64,000 bases of DNA from Streblospio benedicti (lineage: Eukaryota > Annelida > Polychaeta > Spionida > Spionidae), in contig CM032666.1 of assembly GCA_019095985.1 (NCBI GenBank), positions 48,823,005-48,887,004 of the forward strand, in the 5' to 3' direction. Both the position numbers and the translations under genes were made by a program. The number at the start of each line of letters is the position of its first letter. Position 1 is the first letter of the stretch. The notes beneath the pieces were generated by a model, which did not search any database, was not told the DNA's origin, and worked only from the letters and a program-made list of their open reading frames with translations. Below are positions 28,303 through 42,143 of this stretch, piece after piece.

Positions 28303-28966
28303 GAAATCTACTTAATCCACAATTTCACATAGACGATGGTATATGTTGTTCAAGATAACCAAGAAGACGCCCGAAGCTTAGTGCTTTTTCGAGGTGTATC
28401 GTGGGTGATTTGGTGTGCTCAGGCTGGTTCGGTTGGGAATGGCGCGCTTATGGTTGGTTCCGGGTCTTTCTGATTAATTGTGGCCTCGTCTGCTGCTTTG
28501 GGAGGATGTATGGTCAATAGATGAGACCGTAAATGCCGCCACGGCTGTTACAGTCTGAAGCAATGCAACAATGACACAGAAGCATTTGTTCGAACAGTTT
28601 AGTTGTTCACGATGCTCTACGATTAATGCTGTTTTCCGGGAGGAAATGACACACTCTAGAGAAGTGATTTTGATTCTTTTCGCCCTGTGTTGCTGATTTG
28701 GATCATCTTTTTGCTTTTCTGGATACTCTGGGAGGCTAACTTGTGCTCGTCGTAAGGTCTGTCTTAAGGTGGCCATGCTGATGATGTTCATAAGCATGTT
28801 CCCGTCTTATGGTGTGCTATATCCGAATGGCCCCATGAGCTTAGCTCTCCGTAGACCGTTATTCAAGGCGATCCCATACGTTCTGGCCATAGTATATGCA
28901 CACACAACAGCATAAAAAGGCAGACAATATTTTCTTTTCATGTCCGGCGTCTTGTGGAGCATCTGG
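28303..28966 (-). repeat. Unassigned 0.7 kb interspersed repeat, copy B
   Basis: The reverse complement matches 4,930-5,675 from the CAGATGCTCC anchor to a GAAATTG-type right end. Orientation is opposite to copy A. The minus-strand frame at 28,474-28,797 contains a hydrophobic stretch also present in copy A, but substitutions are spread evenly over codon positions. No terminal repeats were found. Confidence 0.7.
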
Positions 28967-30902
28967 AGGTTAGATGAAATTGAGGGGTTAGATATTAGAA
29001 AGTAGACCGCATTAAGAGAAACCCTGGCCCTGAAGACGTTGCAAACAATCACCGAAAATATAAACAAAAATCTAATTCCATTACATGTAAAATGTGGTGT
29101 GCATGTGATCTATAGTCGATTATCATGAAAAGAGTAGATAATATTGTTTAGAAAGAAGATAGTCAAATTCCATTACCAGTGGTCAGTAGAACAATGCAGC
29201 ATTCATGGGTAACCTCGCACACTGCCGCGACCATGGGTCTCGAGTGCTTTGTGTGCTATAAGAACCGGGTTGTTTTTAAAAGTAAATTAACATAATCTTA
29301 GTTTTATTATACACGCAAGTAAGCGAACGAATTTGTATTAAAATGGATGGCAAATACATATGTCATTTTTTGGCGTTTAATACAATAGGTTCAATACAGC
29401 TTGAAACATGACCTCCGAATTTGACACGATGTTTACGTGCCAAGAGCCAATGACCTCATTCACCTGTGTCCAGTTTTAGCACTTTGCTAAATAAAGTGTG
29501 CCTCCCAGAAGACCATTTTATGTCATATTCCAGCATTTTCGGTCGCTGTTCCCTTGAAACATTATCCTAAAAACCTTTTATGATGTTTACATAATTTGTG
29601 ACTATATTTTGTGTCTGATATTGGCACTTTACCAATTAAAATGGGCAAATAATACCTAATAATTGGTGAATATATAGTTAAATACTTTTTAATTGTTGTG
29701 CTTTTTGTCAATATGTCGGCACTAGTCATTTTAGGTAGATTTTCACGTACAAGAAAATCTCTCAAAAGATCTCTGACACACAAGTTTCAAATTTGTCTCT
29801 ACCTGTGCAAAAGCCATAACAGACGATCTATTTTAGATATTTTGCCCATTACAATATGCATTCCAGACAGCGTTTTTAGGCCAATACGTTAATTTTTTTC
29901 TAAATTTCAAAACCTTTTGACATACAACCTTCAAATTCGAAGTAATGTTTGCTAGCTAGTAACCATCATCAGTGTCCTATTTTTGCTTTTTGCCAATTAC
30001 AAAGTGCATTCCAGAGAGAAACGTGGAATATACTGTGTATATAGGTCAACGTGTTTATTTATGACCATAATTCCTAAAATTGTTCCCACTCACAATTTAT
30101 GTGCACGTTTGAGGGTAATATGTTCAATGCTGCTTTTAGACCCATAAGAAAGAGTTTAATTTAGTCAAAGCAGGAATTATATAGCCAGTGGTGCCACACA
30201 TTCCCTGTCATACAGATTGCACCGCTATGTCGGATCTGCCTGGTGGTCATCTCTCTGAAGACTGGCATTTCAACAGGTGTATAGTTTGGCTCTCAGTAAA
30301 TGCATATTTGTGGTCTGGTAGTTTTTCACTGATAAGAATTTACATTGTATGAAATTCTAGATGCGCCTTATTTAATGTATTATCTTGTTTACCGCATGTT
30401 TCTGATTTAGATGAATTTTGGCATAATCTTCGCTAATTTTTGCTATGGTTTTGTGAGTGTTCTACGTTTAGCGTAAAAAAACATAATGTGGTGCTGATAT
30501 CGTTGGTCACTGGTTGCATGAATAGATGTGTGGATGTGGGTGACATAAGCTTCAATAAATAATGAAGCGTACACTATATGGACAATATATAGATTAATAT
30601 TGTTCTAATTAATCACACTGACATGACTGACAGAAACTAACACCGTAGCATGCAATCTTGTGGAAGGTGTTTGGTAACAATCATCAGCATCGACCACTGA
30701 GCAGACAAATGCTCACTTATTCCAAACGGCCTTCTTATCAAAGGCAAACCTTTGGATAACTTGCTAACAAGAAGTTATCCTAGATTTATCTTTATGAGTA
30801 ACACCTTTCTGTGTGGGATAAATTAAATGCACAATTCATCATGTTATTGTCGTGATGGCCGGTAACCTTTTCCATGCAATTCATAAGAGCTTTTTTATAT
30901 TC
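28967..30902. other. Intergenic, nothing recognised
   Basis: AT-rich, with only short motif-free frames. No repeat pairs found. Confidence 0.45.
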
Positions 30903-31310
<408 letters not shown>

Positions 31311-33102
31311 TGATTATTTTGACGGAATACACACAGATCTTTTTTTTTCTATTTAGCGTGGTCCTACTTTTTCTAAATTTTGAAATTTCTGTACCACAAA
31401 AATAGTAGCCCAAGAACAACAATCGATTGATGTGGTAAATCACCATCCGTATGTTTTGTGATGTTTTGGGGATGAAGGATGTACGAGTGTGCTTGTTTCC
31501 ACCGATCATGTTAATACTCAAACTTTCCAGATGGTACGTAGCAAATAGAACTTTTTAAGAATATCAATCGGATCATAAGGGACGAGTTAAGAGTGGTGTT
31601 TTGATGAAACTGCTGACAGAAATGGATGATATATCTTGCTAAAACGTGATGCGATCAAATAGGTGTTTTTAATCTTACATTGAGTCTTTCCAAAGCGCCT
31701 GTGTGCTTTAGCTCGGGGTGGTCTTTAAATCGAAGATTCCACTCAGTATGTAGTATCTTCCAGGGATTTGGGGGGATTTTTGCGTGGCGTTTTAAACAAA
31801 ACATACTCATATACAAATATTATTGACTGTATTAGTTAGCCTTTGTCTAGCAAACGGTAAAAATTACTATATAAATATGAACCCTATCGGGTGCAAAAAA
31901 AGGCACATAATAAAGTATTATTTGTATCACAAGGCGTTTCCTTCGGACATGAGTGTCACAGCTTAAACTACAGTGCATCCATTACCGGTCTCCATTAATA
32001 TTTCAATAAAACCATGCAATCATCAATACATCTGAACTTCAAACCTGGAGTCCATTTTATTCACCAAATTGAAAATATATTTGGTTATAAGAATACTTTC
32101 AATTTGTTGCATAACAGACTATGAACTGGACCAAACTACTCACATCTAGAATTGCGCTCTGTCGTGTGTAAAGACAATGAAATGCCAATGGCTTGCAGCA
32201 CTTTCTTTGAACCACTTTATGTGAGAGAATGCAACACACACGTCTTCTTAGCATCATTAATAAATGCAATAGGCCATTACGTAGATTACAATTCATCCCA
32301 GGGTAACGATCATGGGCTCTATTAGTATTGGAATGACGATTATACACTGCCGGTGGGTGATTATCATTATGTGAAAATGCACGCACACATATATGTACAT
32401 GCATGCGTACCCACACTTGTACGTCACATTTCATCTCTAGCTCTATATCTGTGCTTTTTGACTACTAGTATTACCTACATGTGTTATGAAAACTTTGACC
32501 ATAAAAAAGTAGATAAAAATTATGATATCTATGTTTTTGTATGAAGTACCACAAACAGAAAGTTTATACCTATTGAAATAAGCATGTAAGCCGATCGGAT
32601 AACGTATGTTTTGTCTATTATCACCTGATCGTTAATCTAACAACTGTCCATGGATCCTTCATCTAGTACTACCGAAAGAGTCCTTCTAATTGCATATAGT
32701 ATCTCTTAGGATTAGTATAAAGCAGAACAGCTGGTTGTAAATTAGCGAATAGTGCTTCCAGGTAGCACAAGGCTACAATTTAAACACATGCTCAGTTGGT
32801 ACTTGCCAACCTTAATAGACAAATTCACCCTGTTCAGTGATGCACCAAAGGGGAAAATGACATGTCTGGTCTGCACTGATTGACCTTTAGATTTGTAGTG
32901 TGCGTGTATATAAAGTACCTCATCTTCGTGTAATGAATGCACACGTGCATATTAAAGCATACCTAATAATATCGTCCTTGGTTGGCATTTTATGACCTAG
33001 TAGACGCCAAACGTCCTGCGATTGAATTCAGATGATTGAATCATCGGTAAACCATCGGTAAACCAGAGCATGAGATGAGATAAGCCACCAAATTATTCGA
33101 AG
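31311..33102. other. Intergenic, nothing recognised
   Basis: No supported gene, repeat or RNA in this AT-rich stretch. Confidence 0.45.
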
Positions 33103-33105
33103 TTA

Positions 33106-33662
33106 AGTCACTGTCACATAGAAAAAACGGATGAAACACGTATGTAGGACGGATAGATTTTTGTCGTACGTGGTTCATCCGTGGTTCATCTGTGAAGACA
33201 CGCCGATCATCAGTGCCTCGTCCGTTTTTATACGGCGAATTACGTGAAGAGATTTTACGGGTCGAGATGTCCGCGCTAATCATTTTGGAATGTTCAAAAG
33301 TATTTGCGCGGATAGATTTTCATATCGTACGTGGACTGTACGTGATATTACCGTGATACAAATGTACATTGTCCGTAAAACGTCCGCGCAATACGCTATT
33401 TATCCGATATTCATCTGTGCTAGGTTTTTTCAGAGTACTTTGCAACCAAAATATCATGTTTGCGTGAGTGTATGTGGAGTGTACGTGGATGATCCGTGTA
33501 TCATCTGTGTTTTGTAAGTGTATTGTCCGTGTATCATTCGTATTAAATCTGCTTAAGGTTTTTGTCATTTTTTTTCACGGAGCCCCACGTATCAAGAAAA
33601 CACCAAAATAGTTGTACGTCCTACACACGTGTTTCATCCGTTTTTTCTATGTGACAATGACT
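33106..33662. mobile_element. Harbinger-like non-autonomous element, 557 bp
   Basis: Terminal inverted repeats of 46 bp (AGTCACTGTCACATAG... against AGTCATTGTCACATAG... on the other strand) differ at two positions. TTA flanks both ends (33,103-33,105; 33,663-33,665), the PIF/Harbinger target size. The interior repeats GGATAGATTTT...TCGTACGTGG twice and CCGTGTATCAT-type words several times. No transposase. Confidence 0.85.
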
Positions 33663-33800
33663 TTATCCCACAGTGGATCTACACATGGTAGCTGCCAAGT
33701 GCTTTCCTGTGACATGATTATGGAGGAGCGTAGGAATCGGGTCACTAACGTTCACTGAGTCTTCATAACGACGTTGATAATGCGTATCAAGTGATGACAT

Positions 33801-33900
33801 NNNNNNNNNNNNNNNNNNNNNNNNNNNNNNNNNNNNNNNNNNNNNNNNNNNNNNNNNNNNNNNNNNNNNNNNNNNNNNNNNNNNNNNNNNNNNNNNNNNN
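33801..33900. other. Assembly gap, 100 N
   Basis: Exactly 100 N. The frame that appears to cross it is an artefact of translating N. Confidence 0.99.
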
Positions 33901-34858
33901 AATCACACTGATATTAATATACACCATTAGTAGTCTACTGCGCTATTTTAGCTACAAATACAAACAAATAATGATGGGAGAAGTGTGCAAGTTCCGTATT
34001 TTGAAAGCAATCCTCCTCGTTTGACAATAGGTAAATAGTGACCGTTTAATTTGCGTTAATTCGTGCAATCATTGTATATATTGCTGCATCCATGTGGTAC
34101 GTGTATATTTGGGCATTGGTAGCTTAGGACCAGTACACACTGCATACCATGATCACTCTGCTGAATAGAGACCCACGATCTTCCCTCCCTCACTTTACCT
34201 CATCAGCTCACACACGCTCGCTCATACGATGCACTAATCTATTTGGATCAAGCCATTGACATTTTTTTTCCTGCAGCAGCGACATTCAGGGGAAGGTTTA
34301 ACGCGCTATTGTACAACTTAACAGACACAATTCGCGTTAGGTTTCTTTCTACCATCTTTTAACGTTTAGCACACAGTTGCAAAATAAACAAGCAATATTA
34401 ATTATGTGATTAGTTGCGTTAATACAGACGGGCGCCTGTGTAGTTAACTGAGGCTTTTGCAAAAAGAAAAATGCAAGCGTGTTTAGTGTGACGTCATGTG
34501 TTGGCCGTGGTTACAAATCAGCAGCACCTAAGAACTCCTGGTACTGTGAAGCGAAATAACGCTTGGAAGTGACACTCTCTGACAGCAAGACCCCAGCGAG
34601 CAAAGGCGTCAATATCGATATGAAGTTCAGCGTAAGGTGCGAACAGGAACAGGTAGGATGTGAGGCGGTTTTAACGATGTGGGATGTGGAGACAAGAATG
34701 GAAAAGTAGGTTGGGGGGATTGTGGTAGCGGCACAGAAAGAGGGTTATTGGATTTCAGTAAAGTGGGATGAGGCGTGAAGAGTGAAAAATGATGGGTGTA
34801 TGGAAAATGGAAGAAAATGAGGAGTGTAAACAATAGGAACGTGGGATTTCTTGCCTCC
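33901..34858. other. Intergenic, nothing recognised
   Basis: No gene or paired repeat. 34,627-34,833 is purine-rich on the plus strand with no supported product. Confidence 0.45.
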
Positions 34859-34995
34859 TTAGGGAACGATCATAAATAACGATACCAGGCTTGTCATCCA
34901 TTTTGGGGGGGGCTCGAAGAAAAAGTTAACCGACCCATCAACATTTTACAAAGTTGAGTGACCCCCCCCCCACCCCACCACCACCCCACCACCAC
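34859..34995 (+). mobile_element. Left end of a short inverted-repeat element and C-rich tract
   Basis: After a TTA, GGGAACGATCATAAATAACG resembles the ends of the 9,490-9,715 element. It is followed by G8 and then C- and ACC-rich low complexity (34,960-34,995). I could not place a right end. Confidence 0.4.
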
Positions 34996-35232
34996 CACAC
35001 CTTCTAAAGTACATCATTGTAATACCTAAAAAATTAATTGCTGGAAAAAACCCACCACCATTCTTGTGATCCGGTGGAATATATGCGATGTACGGAAGAC
35101 AAAAGTCTGACTTCAAATTATATAGTCATTGCATTGTAAAATAATAACGTAGTTTGTTTAAAAGAAAGTATTTGAAAAATGCCACATGTTGTAAGAAATA
35201 AGATATTGTGCAATTTCAAATAGACTATTGCC

Positions 35233-35646
<414 letters not shown>

Positions 35647-36042
35647 GCTAAGACTCTGATGGAACCTTTTGAAGAAATGATTTGGTATTCACACACAAGT
35701 GTCAAGTGTTATTCACATTTTATACCTACCAATGTCAAATGCTTCACTATTCCGCTATTGTGTTTTGATTACATCATTCATTATTAACCATGAACCAAAA
35801 AACGCCAGTGCAATGAAATAAACGTAATAACGGACGGCCTCGACCAGGCATTAAAAACTGGCATTCCCGACGCCGCCTACTCACTTGGTCTAAGATATAT
35901 GCACTGTGTGTACCACGAAAACATCATCCACATTTAATGGCTTAAATAAATTGTATTCTGTAAGGTATGTAGTCCCGGAAATCATAGAGCCAGAATTCGT
36001 GGATGTGAGTCGACTACAATTACGAATGCACCGTCAGTGCAT

Positions 36043-36095
36043 GTTGGCAGAGCTGATAACGCGGTATCGTGTGCTCAGGATCGAATCAGGATCTC
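36043..36095 (+). mobile_element. tRNA-like / SINE-like fragment
   Basis: An A-box-like TTGGCAGAGCTGATAACGCG and B-box-like GGATCGAATCAGG are separated by the short distance seen in tRNA-derived SINEs. The stems do not close as a tRNA. Low-confidence call. Confidence 0.35.
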
Positions 36096-36746
36096 TCTAG
36101 AAAGTGCATTATGATGCTGTAATCGGAAAATCGTGTGTGATCAAATTAGCATTTTAGTACTTTTGCCGCATTAAGAATAAGGGTACTTTCGGTTCAAGTC
36201 AACAGGTGTTTAAAATAGGTAGATCAGATCAATGTGCTATTGCTAGATCTCGGAATCTAAGTACCATTACATGCATGTCTTTTATAGGTATAATGTTACA
36301 GTTCATACAGCATTGTTTGATTCTGTACCATTATGTACGTTGATATATTTCATATTCATTCCTCTCTGGCTATAAGTGGTTTTCCAGCCAATCGTTTGAC
36401 AAAACTTGCTGCACCAGAATTGAACCGCATCTCATGCGAATTTATAGAGTAAACTTACATGGGGATTTCAGTCACTGATATGCCACCGTATAATGACTAA
36501 CAGTTACCAATAAGGCTCATTAAATGAAAAAGCAAGACACGATAATGAAATTACAGTTTGACGCTATGTAGTTATTCACCCATTCCAATTGATTTTGTAT
36601 GTGATGTGGACCCTGAAGACCCACGTTAACGGTCTGTCAATACCCTCCTGATTCAAATTCATATTCTTTCGAGACCCAACCATTTTAGTATTACTTTAAA
36701 AAAGTATGACATTTGTATAACAAGGGGATCTGTTCAACATTCTTCA

Positions 36747-36795
36747 TATGTACGTTGAATTCTAGGAATATATGTACGTTGAATTCTAGGAATAT
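36747..36795. repeat. Two-copy tandem repeat, about 25 bp unit
   Basis: ATATGTACGTTGAATTCTAG appears twice back to back, each followed by GAAT. Confidence 0.9.
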
Positions 36796-37211
36796 GTGAA
36801 TATTTATTTGTATCTTTGTTTATTTTCATTTGTGTGTAATTATGATATTAATCATAGGCAGATCAGGTGGCAAAGGAGGCTTCCACCCCACCCCCACCCC
36901 CTTTTCACCCCAAAAATGCCACTTTTGTGTGTGTTAGCATGTGTTTTGGGGGTGTTTCTCACGGAACTTAGGCCCATGTTGTACGCTCTGACAGCGTATA
37001 CGTGCACATTATTAGATTATTAGAACATCTGAGTATACCCAAGTTATGCATGTGAATACGTTGTACGATTTGTCTTTCTGCGTGTGAATTTTAGAACTAA
37101 TTGTTTTGCGGTTGTTTTTTTTTTCATTTAGATCTATAAACAAAACCTACTTTTTAGAATTAGGAAAAACTTTGACAGAGTAGAATCTCATTTACTTTTA
37201 TATGGGCAACC

Positions 37212-37598
37212 ATGGTATTAGGGAATAATTTTCCGATTGGTAAGCTGACACCATTATTGAGGCATTTTAATCCAACTACAGTACTAGTATACATTGAAAT
37301 AAATGATGCAAATACAGTCTTAATGAAGAAGTGTCACCGTGGTTATGTGCTCTTAACTTGTCCATATATATTGAAAATTCCATCTAATCCGTTTCAGTTC
37401 CATTTATCCGTAATTTATGGGCCCCTTGCAGTACGTGAGCTATTTTTTCATTTGGAAAAAGAACATTCTCACACCACTATTTTTGTGAGTACCCCTGCTG
37501 GAATGTGGATACGTCAATACCATCTTCATTCGTTAATCTCACTTGGAAACTTTATCTCCTGTATACTATCACCCTCATGCGTGCTGGATGCTCCATAG
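37212..37598 (+). other. Unidentified 128-codon open frame with good Kozak context
   Basis: The ATG at 37,212 sits in CAACCATGG, a strong initiation context, and the frame runs 128 codons to a stop. I recognise no domain, signal peptide or membrane segment. Codon use looks like the surrounding AT-rich non-coding DNA. It may be a chance frame; no splice partners were found. Confidence 0.15.
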
Positions 37599-37825
37599 GT
37601 CTCATGAATGGAAATCACGCCCTGATTAGACAATTAACATTGAAAGTAGGTTGACCTTGAGGCAACCAAGACGTAGAGGATAAATCACTGTTTTAACAAG
37701 TCATCTGGGAAATTACAGTGCATATAGACAAACCAATATAATTGTATGCATAACGCAGTATAATATGTATTCACGTGTGCCATATACAATGCATTGCATG
37801 TGGCCAGGCAATACCAAATTGTACA

Positions 37826-38035
37826 TTAATCATAGAGGTAAGTAACCGCTCCTTTGGCTTCAATCAATGGGGCGGCACGAACTGGTCCTAGTCCGGCGAA
37901 CGCCCTCCCGTACACGGCGGAGATGTAGTGGTGGGTCGCCGCGACCGCCACTGCTAGACTGCTAAGTGCTGATATAGGTCTCCTCTCAACGCCTCCCCAC
38001 CATACAGCATCTGTAGCTTCCGTAAGCGACAGACA
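37826..38035 (-). other. Open frame inside a GC-rich island
   Basis: 69 codons are open on the minus strand between a TAG and a TAA. The peptide includes SLTEATDAVWWGGV and ISAVYGRAFAGLGPV and ends AVTYLYD. Third positions are G/C-rich, in contrast to the flanks. There is no ATG near the start and I cannot name it. It may be the last exon of a minus-strand gene or part of an unrecognised repeat. Confidence 0.25.
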
Positions 38036-38540
38036 CTACCAGAGATAACCACAACTCACATCGCTGTAGATTGCACATAGTGTGCTTACCTGTTAATTAA
38101 TCACTCCATCCAGACTCCAAGTGTTTGAATTGGCTAATGGATACGGGGTAACGCTGAGAGGGGCGTGGACGTAGAAGTGGCATCGGACCGCCGCGTGGAT
38201 ATTTCACAGACAAGTAGTGGGATTTTTGGCGGTGCCAGCATAATGTATCACATTCATGCAGCGGTAGCAATTAGCCAGGGCTGCTGCGGGTGAGTTGGCA
38301 GCGAATGTTACGCGCTGTAGTAGTTTTCAAGCCAAACGATAATCAGCGAGTGGACAAGCGGGAGGATTTATGTTTTAGGGGGTTGTGAGCACCATTCAGC
38401 GGCCTCAACATTTCCCCGTTTATTGTGTGTCTGAACAACGCCCGTGATATTGACGAAGAGGGTGGATCCGGCGAGATAAGTGGCCTCTTGCATGCCGCCA
38501 GCTAGGGTCCGGTCCCTCAGAGGCCCCCAGTCGGTAACTT
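37845..38540. promoter_or_regulatory. GC- and CpG-rich island, possible promoter or 5' exon
   Basis: About 700 bp with many CpG and GC-rich words, standing out from an AT-rich background. Donor-like sites occur on the plus strand (GAG/GTAAGT at 37,838, GCGG/GTGAGT at 38,290). This is what a non-methylated promoter with a non-coding first exon looks like, but no downstream gene was found in the window. Confidence 0.3.
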
Positions 38541-41213
38541 GGTTTAACCCTTCGCTTTACAGACAGATACGCATCAATGCAAAAGGCCCTGCCGTGCGCA
38601 CTACAGATTAGCCTATAGCAAAGACTAGCATCTATGCAAAATTGGAGCGCCTTTGTTTGGATATTGGGATATTATTGACTTATAACTAAATTCAACTCTC
38701 ATAGGATGCCATTTGTATGAGGATTCAATTTGTTACAGGTTTGTAAAAAAAATAAGTAGTATACAAATAATATCATTGACAGATTCAGGTGTTCAGAAAG
38801 AGGAGAAGGAACTCGCAACTAAAGTTAAAGAAATCACTGAAATTCGTATTCTCAAAAGTTAATTTGGCAACGGATTGTGCCACAGTTTCCGTTTTTGTGG
38901 ATCAGCCAATGAAATTATCACATATGTGCAGTTGTTTCTGTTCTGAATGGCTAATTGTGTTTCAAATAACATTTAGATCGGGCATAATATATTTTGGTGG
39001 TAAATGTAGCTCATTGTCTGAATAATACCCCTAAAAACATGTCAGTGCACACCCTAATGTAATTGAAGTGACTCCGGTGAATAGAGTATACCGCTACTCC
39101 GAAGTTAACGTCTAGTTATTAATTATGCACTAAGCTCCAATTGTTCCTACACACCTCTCATCGTACTATCGTGTTTTCCAAGCATGAAAATATCATTTTG
39201 TTGTTGTACTATCTCAGTATTGAATTGTTGAGGAAATGTGTTTTTGAAACAGCTGCGATGTAAGTAAGCAAATTTGTCCGAAGATGTATTCTGAAATAGT
39301 CAAAAATACATGTTCTTCTCGGAGGCTAAACATTTGTTCAGCCAATGACAAACTTTCATCCAACTTGCACATGTAATACCAGTTCCTGTCTTTGTGTTTC
39401 CAATGAGTTTTTCCGCTCATGAATTTAGTTGTGTGCGTAATACAAACCGCTATACACAAACAACAGTGTAAAGCTTATTTCATTTATCTATATACTCTTT
39501 TATTTCTGAAGAACTATGTCTCTTAATAATAGGCAAATCTCTAAACAAACATCTTGTCAGTGAAATACGACGTCAAAATGAGACTACTTTTTGCAAACTT
39601 CAGCAAGATAAACATTGTGGTAGTTTATATCCTGGCGTCTTTTTCTTGGCACTAAGTATTAGCTTATACATCCAATATCTTAAAATAAGATTTCATGCGC
39701 TCGAAAGCACAGCCACTAACTCAGTTTATTTCCTTAACATATAACAGTAATTCTGCGAAACAACGCTGGCATATGAGGACGTTATTGAAGTAAACATTTA
39801 TGAAGTTCGTTTTTTTGTTTTTAGAGATCAATTTCCACTTACTCTTTCCGAGAGCAATCACCAAGAATAATGACGTCATCAATGTTGCAACTGGTGATGT
39901 CATGCTAGTCACTCAAGTGCTATAGTATTGATTTATTTCAGATTAGTAAAATGTACCTGAACTTGGAGGTGGTTGGCATCTTCAGCTTTATGTAGCTGAG
40001 TTTACAATTGACACTGCGTGATTAGCTAGTTTTACTGTCAGAGGACTTCGTGTCCATTATTTCGGTGCCAATGTTACACAAACTCTCTATATGTACCTTC
40101 ACTAAAGGCATTTCGCTGGACAACATTTAAAAGAGTCTCTGTATAATTTGATCATTATCATAGCCGGTCATCAAGAAATCATAATACATACAAATCACAT
40201 CAATATGACTTTTCAATTACACACTAGCGATATAAACCTATGTATCTAAACTATGCCTATTTTCATCTTCATCGTGAGATAGATATACTCTAAACAATTT
40301 CCCGTCCATGACCAATTTGTTCACCACGGATTTTCTATTCGAGAAACATATTGTCTACACTTGATACGTCATATTGCTACATCATAAAATGTGCATGTCC
40401 ATTGTTTTTAGCCGTGAATTCATTGTGCGATTATTTCATTTACGACCGATAGGCTACTCGTAGATTATGTCTCACAATATGTAGCCCACAGACCAGTTGC
40501 ATGTACTAGTAGTTGTATACACATTACAAGAGATAGCAGAGTATAAATTTGGACCGAATTGGTTGACCTCTATCTATAGACGGTGTCCTCGTGCTACTAG
40601 TGTGAAATGTAAGATGGCATCCTTCTTGTTAGCGCAATTACGAATTTCCACCATATCATGTTATCTCGGATTTATCTTTACTGTTCTCCGAGAACAAAGC
40701 TCAAAAGCAAACATAGGTAAAAGCGATGGCCATAATAATTCCTCCATCAAATAGCAGGAGCAAAAACAGTGTGAGGATTTATTTTCAGAAAAATAGCATG
40801 GCACTTTTCATTTCCGTGTGTTTTATGATTTTGTGATTACCACGCCTAGTGGTGAACACTGTGTAAGGGTATTTCGGTGCAATAATGTTTATAATTCAAA
40901 TCTGTACCCTGTAAAGAAGTTCAAATAATACAAAACATACAATATTATATTAATTTTCCTGCTTGAAAGATCCTCATTGAATTGTACGCAAGAATTAATT
41001 GCTGCATCAAAATATGAACTAACAGACCGTCACAAAGATAGAGTGATTGCTATGTAGGTTTATTAATATTTTATAGTACCCGTGATATAATAGCAATGTG
41101 CTCAATATGTTTGTGTGCATATTGTTGTAGGTTTGTGAACTTTTCACATGCCTTTGTTGAAAGGGTGGGGAATTTGGAATGGACGTCTTTAGCCAGCCTT
41201 CGGGTCTTTGTCT
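38541..41213. other. Intergenic, nothing recognised
   Basis: Only motif-free frames of 60-85 codons. No paired repeats or RNA genes seen. Confidence 0.45.
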
Positions 41214-41216
41214 TTA

Positions 41217-41547
41217 GGGACGGTGCAATATTTACCAGGAAGGGGGACCGGTGCATTTGGTAGGGGGACAGGTACTTTTTTTTCAAAAGGTGCAAATAGG
41301 GGGACAGGATGATTTTTCATTCTCGTTGGGCATGGGACATGTACTTTTTCAGCTGCTGAAATCCCACCTCGACGTGAGCGAATCGGTACAAATTGGAATA
41401 TTCATGGGAGGGGACGCGGACTTTTTTATGAATAGAGGTCATGGGACAGCAGGTTCTTTTTCATCACATCAGCAGGGGACAAGACCTTTTTCAGACAAGT
41501 TTTTCGACCACACCGTTCCCCCCGCCTGTTAAATATTGCACCGTCCC
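41217..41547. mobile_element. Harbinger-like MITE, 331 bp, with internal repeats
   Basis: The first 18 bp, GGGACGGTGCAATATTTA, recur perfectly inverted at the other end. TTA target duplications flank it (41,214-41,216; 41,548-41,550). About six degenerate copies of a GGGACA-n-CTTTTT word lie inside, spaced 30-70 bp. The 93-codon frame through the element is not a transposase. Confidence 0.88.
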
Positions 41548-41987
41548 TTACAGTTTTAGATCGAGTCTTGCTCATGACCTTTAAAACTGACCAATGGAAT
41601 CTGAGCCTTCAATCATAATATTCTGCAGTGCGTTTCTGGGCCTATTGACCACGAATTCCCTGCGTTACCCATCTACAAGTTCACAGCGTTCGAGCTAGAG
41701 TGCTGTTTGATTTGTAAATTGAAAATGGTGACCACTTGGAGTCTAGATCACATGAACACAAACACTCCATTTTTTCGTCCTCTGCGGACCATCAATTAGT
41801 CTATGTTTTATTTTCAAAAATATGAATTGATTACATATAGAACTTGCATTGACAAGTGAAAACAAACCTCGCCCTGATTATACTAACGTGACTTCGCAAT
41901 TGTATTATCCCAATCGTCCGTAAGTAACACCAGAACAACTATGCCAACAAGAAAAGCTCATTGAAAAATTTCTATAGCACCTAACTC

Positions 41988-42075
41988 CTGCTGCTGCCGC
42001 CACCCCCGTCGCTGCCGCTGCCGCTGCCGCTGCCGCTTCTGCTTCTGCTTCTGCTTCTGCTTCTGCTTCTGCTTC

Positions 42076-42143
<68 letters not shown>
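41988..42143. repeat. CTG-based compound microsatellite
   Basis: CTG/CCG units, then several CTTCTG hexamers, then about 24 pure CTG triplets. On the minus strand it reads as poly-Ala/Glu. No evidence that it is translated. Confidence 0.97.

Noticed and set aside
33106-33662. CACTA-type transposon reading (ends starting CACTG)
   Set aside because: With that boundary the 3 bp flanks are AGT and ACT, which are not direct repeats. The TTA/TTA boundary fits better.
36043-36095. A functional tRNA gene
   Set aside because: A- and B-box-like words are present but acceptor and anticodon stems do not pair.
37212-37598. Calling the 128-codon frame a gene
   Set aside because: Only the Kozak context favours it. 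No domain, no coding-like composition and no partner exons, so it is listed as an uncertain frame only.
41251-41532. 93-codon frame inside the 331 bp MITE
   Set aside because: It lies wholly within a non-autonomous element made of degenerate repeats and shows no transposase residues.
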